Positions 60,346-64,000 of a DNA stretch of 64,000 bases are shown here, piece after piece; positions within the stretch are counted from its first letter, which is position 1; each line of letters opens with the position of its first letter. Source of the stretch: JBFHIZ01 sp963666475 (GTDB lineage Bacteria; Bacillota; Clostridia; Lachnospirales; Lachnospiraceae); NCBI GenBank assembly GCA_963666475.2, contig CAXXJM010000001.1, positions 1,178,001-1,242,000 of the forward strand. The letters run 5' to 3'. A model generated the notes under the pieces. The model saw only the letters and a program-made list of their open reading frames with translations. It was not told where the DNA came from and ran no database searches. A program made the translations under genes and the position numbers.

Positions 60346-61961
60346 TCTTCTTCCAATCCTAGTTTCTCTTTGTTTAATTTCATTTGTCTAGTATATTCTT
60401 CAAGAAGTTCATCGTAGCCCAATGCATACTTCTTTGTTTTATAATCTGAAAGAATCTGGTCGAATTCTTCCTCCGAATCCGCTAAAAGGAGCATTGGAAG
60501 TGTTGCTCCCCAAGCCTCCTGAATTTTCTTTTCGATCTCTGAATAAACACTATCGGCCTTAAAGATCACATCATACTGCCCTGTGTATTTTGTATATGGA
60601 ATCGTCCATTCTTTCAACATGGTTTCGATGGTATTTGTTTCTTTTACCCATTGTTCCTGCATGACATTATCTTGCAACATCCAATATGCATCGTCCCCTC
60701 CATAAACCTGGTCATATACTTCTCGATTGGTATCAAGAACATATTGTACCTCTGGACGAATTATATATTCTCCATCTATGATATCGTACATTTCTCCTTC
60801 GACGCCCAAATAGACCATCTTCTGTCCTTCTTCGCTCATAAGAAAACTTAAAAAAGCAATTGCACGTTCTGGATTTTCGCAATTCTTAGATATCAGAGTG
60901 ATTGTCCATCCATTGATTCCAGTACTTGGAAGCACGGGATCATCTCCCTTTGAATTTTTGGGTCCGTCAACAGCAATATAGATGCTGTTTGGATCTTTTG
61001 AATACAGAATTTTTTGAGAAGACTGAATATCAGAACCCTGGTATAGCATGCAGAAATATCTTCCTTTTGCCATCTTTTCTTCGAGTTGCACTCTCTTATC
61101 AATAAAAATCTCATCCGATAGATAACCCAATTCATTTAACTCACGAAATGTTTTTAACCATGTAATAAAATCAGGATCCAAATATCGATCATAATAAACC
61201 CCATTTTCTTCAAAGGGTACCGCAAGAAAGTTCTGCAAATACTTATCAAAAGAATTGCATCCAAGTGTACTAAACTCATCTGCACCGATTGGTATTAATG
61301 GTTCCCCACCTACTTCTGGAAACATTTCATACGCTTTTTTAACCGCTTCAACAAATCCTTCCGGAGTAGTCATGTCGGGGCTTCCAATTGCTTCATATAT
61401 GTCTTTTCTTACCAAGAAATTCTGATTACTTCCACCGCTTTTTCCGTCCTCATAATCCTGCGTAGTAAACGAAGAGTTTGGGTAACAATATAAGTTCCCA
61501 TCATCATTTCGGTACCATGAAATAATCTGTTCATCTGCAACCTGGTAAAAATATGGATCATACTCATCCGCAAGCAAATTTAGCGCATAAACCATGTCCT
61601 CATCGACCATGATCTGCGCTTGTGTTTCCCACCATCCTAATGTAATAAGATCTGGCAATGTGTCGGATGCAATCATTGCGTCCAATTTTTGCGATTCACT
61701 TCCTGTAGGAACGATGAAATTTATGCTAACACCCGTTTCATCAGTAATAGCCTTGGAGACCATGTTCTGTCCCCAAGGCGTAGTGTACCATGAATAATTT
61801 ATATACCAATCAAGCGTGATTGGATCATCTGCAAATTTCAAGTATGCTGGCCCACCATCCTCTTCGGTTATGGTTCTCGGTTCCCCATCCGTTCCACACC
61901 CAGTTAAAACAAGCGTCGCAAGCATACATAGGATAGTCATCCTTTTAAGTATATTTTTCAT
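60342..61961 (-). CDS. Extracellular solute-binding lipoprotein (LplA-like)
   Basis: The 539-aa protein has a lipoprotein signal with LTGC and the family-1 extracellular solute-binding fold of LplA/AlgQ-type oligosaccharide binders (TLPDLITLGWWETQAQ, GNLYCYPNSSFTTQDYE, NPERAIAFLSFLMSEEGQKM). It is a second binding protein besides the one at the window edge. The overlap with the kinase gene, rather than placement first in the transporter operon, suggests it may hand a sugar signal to the sensor; that is inference. Confidence 0.88.
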   Translation of the reverse strand: MKNILKRMTILCMLATLVLTGCGTDGEPRTITEEDGGPAYLKFADDPITLDWYINYSWYTTPWGQNMVSKAITDETGVSINFIVPTGSESQKLDAMIASDTLPDLITLGWWETQAQIMVDEDMVYALNLLADEYDPYFYQVADEQIISWYRNDDGNLYCYPNSSFTTQDYEDGKSGGSNQNFLVRKDIYEAIGSPDMTTPEGFVEAVKKAYEMFPEVGGEPLIPIGADEFSTLGCNSFDKYLQNFLAVPFEENGVYYDRYLDPDFITWLKTFRELNELGYLSDEIFIDKRVQLEEKMAKGRYFCMLYQGSDIQSSQKILYSKDPNSIYIAVDGPKNSKGDDPVLPSTGINGWTITLISKNCENPERAIAFLSFLMSEEGQKMVYLGVEGEMYDIIDGEYIIRPEVQYVLDTNREVYDQVYGGDDAYWMLQDNVMQEQWVKETNTIETMLKEWTIPYTKYTGQYDVIFKADSVYSEIEKKIQEAWGATLPMLLLADSEEEFDQILSDYKTKKYALGYDELLEEYTRQMKLNKEKLGLEEE

Positions 61962-62039
61962 GTCTTTTCACTCCCATGTCCTTCATAACATAAGTATATC
62001 AAATGTTGTTCGCATATAAAAGACACTTTTGTCAACTAA

Positions 62040-62867
62040 CTATTCTTTTACTGCTCCAGCAGAAATACTACTAATAATATATTTCGAACAGAATGAGAAT
62101 ACGATTAAAATTGGCAATACCGAAATCGCTACTGCAAGATATATTGCCCCCTGATTGCTTGTGATGTCGGTTGATGAATTTAAGGAGGCGATCATCACAG
62201 GCAATGGGAATTTTTCTGGAGAATTTAACAGAATCAATGGAACTAGATAACTGTTCCAGTTTCCAATAAAAGCTCCAATAGACATTGTTGCAATACCTGG
62301 CATCATAATTGGGAATACAATACGATGAAAAATATGCAACTCTTTTGCACCATCGATTCTTGCAGCTTCTAAAAGCGATTTTGATAAAACAGATAACAGA
62401 TACTGTCTTAAAAAGAACACCGTCCCTGGAGCCGCTATTGCAGGAAGAATCAAAGGAACATATGAATTTACCAATTTTAACTTGGCAACAAGATTATAGA
62501 ATCCAATCAAACTAAGTTGACCAGGAATCATCATAAATACAACAATCACTACTAATAATATTTTTCCACCTCGGAAGTGATATACCGCCAGCGCATAAGC
62601 TGTGATTGCAGAAAAATATGCAGTTAAAAGAGTTGCCGGAATAGCTATCATTAAACTGTTCAAAAAACCACGAAACAAATCGAAATATCCTGAAACGGTC
62701 TCCCAGTTATCTCTCAAGGAGTGGCCTGGAATAAAGCTAAACGATGTCATGATTTCAAGTCCGCTTCTTGTTGAGTTTACAGTCATCAACACAAAAGGCA
62801 GAAGACAGGTTGTTGCAAGTAATACGAGCGCAATATATACGACCGATTTTTTTATTTTAAATCCCAT
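62040..62867 (-). CDS. Carbohydrate ABC transporter permease (MalG/YtcP type)
   Basis: The 275-aa permease has six membrane helices and the EAA loop (EAARIDGAKELHIFHRIVFP) that contacts the ATPase. It begins 1 nt after the other permease gene. AAGGAGGATTAAG precedes the ATG. As usual for CUT1 sugar systems no ATPase gene is adjacent; a shared MsmK-type ATPase elsewhere is likely. Confidence 0.92.
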   Translation of the reverse strand: MGFKIKKSVVYIALVLLATTCLLPFVLMTVNSTRSGLEIMTSFSFIPGHSLRDNWETVSGYFDLFRGFLNSLMIAIPATLLTAYFSAITAYALAVYHFRGGKILLVVIVVFMMIPGQLSLIGFYNLVAKLKLVNSYVPLILPAIAAPGTVFFLRQYLLSVLSKSLLEAARIDGAKELHIFHRIVFPIMMPGIATMSIGAFIGNWNSYLVPLILLNSPEKFPLPVMIASLNSSTDITSNQGAIYLAVAISVLPILIVFSFCSKYIISSISAGAVKE

Positions 62868-62868
62868 C

Positions 62869-63789
62869 TTAATCCTCCTTATCGCTCATGAGTCTGAACT
62901 GCACAATAGATACAACTAATATAATTGCGAACAGGGTATATGCAATTGCTGCTGCATATCCTACCTGGTGTGTTCCTACTTCAAATCCAAATTTATATAA
63001 GTACATAATTACAGTCTGCAGGCTTCCGGATGGATTTCCGGCAGTTCCTCCACTAATTAAGAATGGAAGATCGAATATTTGCAGACCACCGATCAATGAT
63101 GTGATTCCCACATACAACAAAATCGGTTTCAGCAATGGAATGGTAATCTTTGAAAAACTCTTCCACCTTCCGGCACCATCAATTGCTGCTGCCTCGAAAT
63201 AATCTTTTGAAATACCTTGTACACCAGCCATGAGCAAAATGAATGAATTTCCAAACCACATCCATGCTCCTATGACTGCTATGACATAAGGTGCGTAAGC
63301 ACTGCTGCCCAACCAATTGATGGGATCAGCCTGATTCAGTCCCAGAGAGGCAAGCATCTGATTGATACTTCCATATCTCCAATCTAATAAGGTCTTGAAT
63401 AAAAACGCAACGGATGTTGCTGCAATAATATTTGGCAGGTAAAAAATGGCACGAAACACTCCAAGTCCCCGAATACGATATTTGATATCGCTAAATACAA
63501 TTGTCAAAATGAATGCAATCCCTAACTGCAAAACGATATTGACGCCCCAAATTTTTAATGTATTAAGAAGAGCTCTCCAAAAGAACTTATCTCCAATGAC
63601 ACGAGTATAGTTCTGTGCTCCCACAAAATTCGGTTCTCCAAATCCTTTAAAGTCTGTGAAACTCAAAAAAAATGTTCGAAAAACAGGGTATATACTGAAA
63701 ATCGCAAATACGATTACAAATGGAGCAATAAAGTAATATGCCGCCAGATTCACATTTCTTCTTTTCTGTTTTCCTTGAATGTTTGCCAT
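62869..63789 (-). CDS. Carbohydrate ABC transporter permease (MalF/LplB type)
   Basis: The 306-aa permease has six helices and the EAA loop EAAAIDGAGRWKSFSKITIP. The N-terminal AYYFIAPFVIVFAIFSIYPVFRTFFLSF pattern, seen as AYYFIAPFVIVFAIFSIYP followed by a short hinge, is typical of this subfamily. It follows the partial solute-binding protein gene across a hairpin and precedes the second permease. Confidence 0.92.
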   Translation of the reverse strand: MANIQGKQKRRNVNLAAYYFIAPFVIVFAIFSIYPVFRTFFLSFTDFKGFGEPNFVGAQNYTRVIGDKFFWRALLNTLKIWGVNIVLQLGIAFILTIVFSDIKYRIRGLGVFRAIFYLPNIIAATSVAFLFKTLLDWRYGSINQMLASLGLNQADPINWLGSSAYAPYVIAVIGAWMWFGNSFILLMAGVQGISKDYFEAAAIDGAGRWKSFSKITIPLLKPILLYVGITSLIGGLQIFDLPFLISGGTAGNPSGSLQTVIMYLYKFGFEVGTHQVGYAAAIAYTLFAIILVVSIVQFRLMSDKED

Positions 63790-63814
63790 GGTAAATCCTC
63801 CATTTATGATGATT

Positions 63815-63842
63815 GATGGAGGGCCCTTTCGGATCCTCCACC
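63815..63842 (-). other. Intercistronic stem-loop
   Basis: The transcript can form a 10-bp hairpin with UGGAGG/CCUCCA, CC/GG and a GAAA tetraloop, with one mismatch and one G-U pair. It lies between the solute-binding protein gene and the first permease gene, has no U tract, and is likely an mRNA-stabilising or partial-termination element that favours high expression of the binding protein. Confidence 0.5.
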
Positions 63843-63861
63843 AGTCTTCATTTCTTATTTC

Positions 63862-64000
63862 TTATCGATTCACGGTCAATTCTGGGAAGGTTGACTCTAC
63901 TACATCATAGAATTCTGCAATTGCTTCTTCTTTTGATTTTTCACCTGTTTTAACTGCTGTAATTGCAGTGCCCCATGCATCTCCGATCGCTTTGTCATAT
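63862..64000 (-). CDS. Solute-binding protein C-terminus (partial)
   Basis: The visible 45 residues end in AWGTAITAVKTGEKSKEEAI and then EFYDVVESTFPELTVNR before the stop at 63862. The TG(E/K)KSxEEA stretch is characteristic of the end of sugar ABC solute-binding proteins. The 5' part lies outside the window. It would be the primary binding protein of the transporter encoded next. Confidence 0.7.
   Translation of the reverse strand, partial: YDKAIGDAWGTAITAVKTGEKSKEEAIAEFYDVVESTFPELTVNR

Noticed and set aside
61962..62039. Promoter for the second solute-binding protein from TTGACA near 62036
   Set aside because: The -35-like box has no -10 box at suitable spacing, so I could not support a promoter.

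Overview
The window looks like chromosomal DNA of an anaerobic, low-G+C Firmicute, most likely a member of the Clostridia close to Lachnospiraceae. The support is indirect: AT-rich sequence with strong AGGAGG ribosome-binding sites, an oxygen-sensitive class III ribonucleotide reductase, QueH, a long fused PurL, a DAP-type MurE next to DapF, YesM/YesN with an oligosaccharide-type ABC transporter, ClpC next to RadA, and small proteins typical of that family. No 16S gene is present, so no species can be named. Almost all genes lie on the minus strand.

Left part (1-18.8 kb) is accessory and transport DNA. A TetR gene diverges from an MMPL-type RND exporter and a YhgE/Pip-like partner, with three copies of a 13-bp operator in the shared promoter region. 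Next come a compact methyl-accepting protein, a metallophosphoesterase lipoprotein, a 2x[4Fe-4S] ferredoxin, a FUSC-like membrane protein fused to a HAD-like domain, and a helix-turn-helix/aminoglycoside-kinase-like fusion. An ABC-2 exporter lies downstream of an ArsR-type regulator, with tandem operators between them. A Rieske protein, phosphofructokinase and a GntR-controlled ABC-2 exporter follow, then a plus-strand polytopic membrane protein.

The 18.8-22.6 kb island is the most unusual region. It holds a probable type VII (LXG) polymorphic toxin operon: a small WXG/Lap-like partner, a 636-aa LXG protein with an ADP-ribosyltransferase-like C-terminus, and a translationally coupled 91-aa candidate immunity protein. 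Around it are decayed gene pieces: a frameshifted Rep-like N-terminus, an orphan immunity-like C-terminus, and scraps of small genes upstream. Two diverged copies of a roughly 100-bp repeat each lie just behind an immunity or immunity-like reading frame. tRNA-Met and tRNA-Val genes sit immediately beside the island.

The right part (22.7-64 kb) is mostly core genome. It contains argS, queH, an EAL/GGDEF protein, purL, mrp, mgtC-like, tRNA-Trp, radA and clpC, then an SH3b membrane protein, a purEMND operon, an M29-type aminopeptidase, pyrE and pyrF. Next is an nrdD with a fused redoxin domain behind two NrdR-box-like sites, and an overlapping dapF-murE-TPR lipoprotein cluster. The window ends in a carbohydrate ABC transporter with two solute-binding proteins and a YesM/YesN two-component system. 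The first and last genes run off the window edges.
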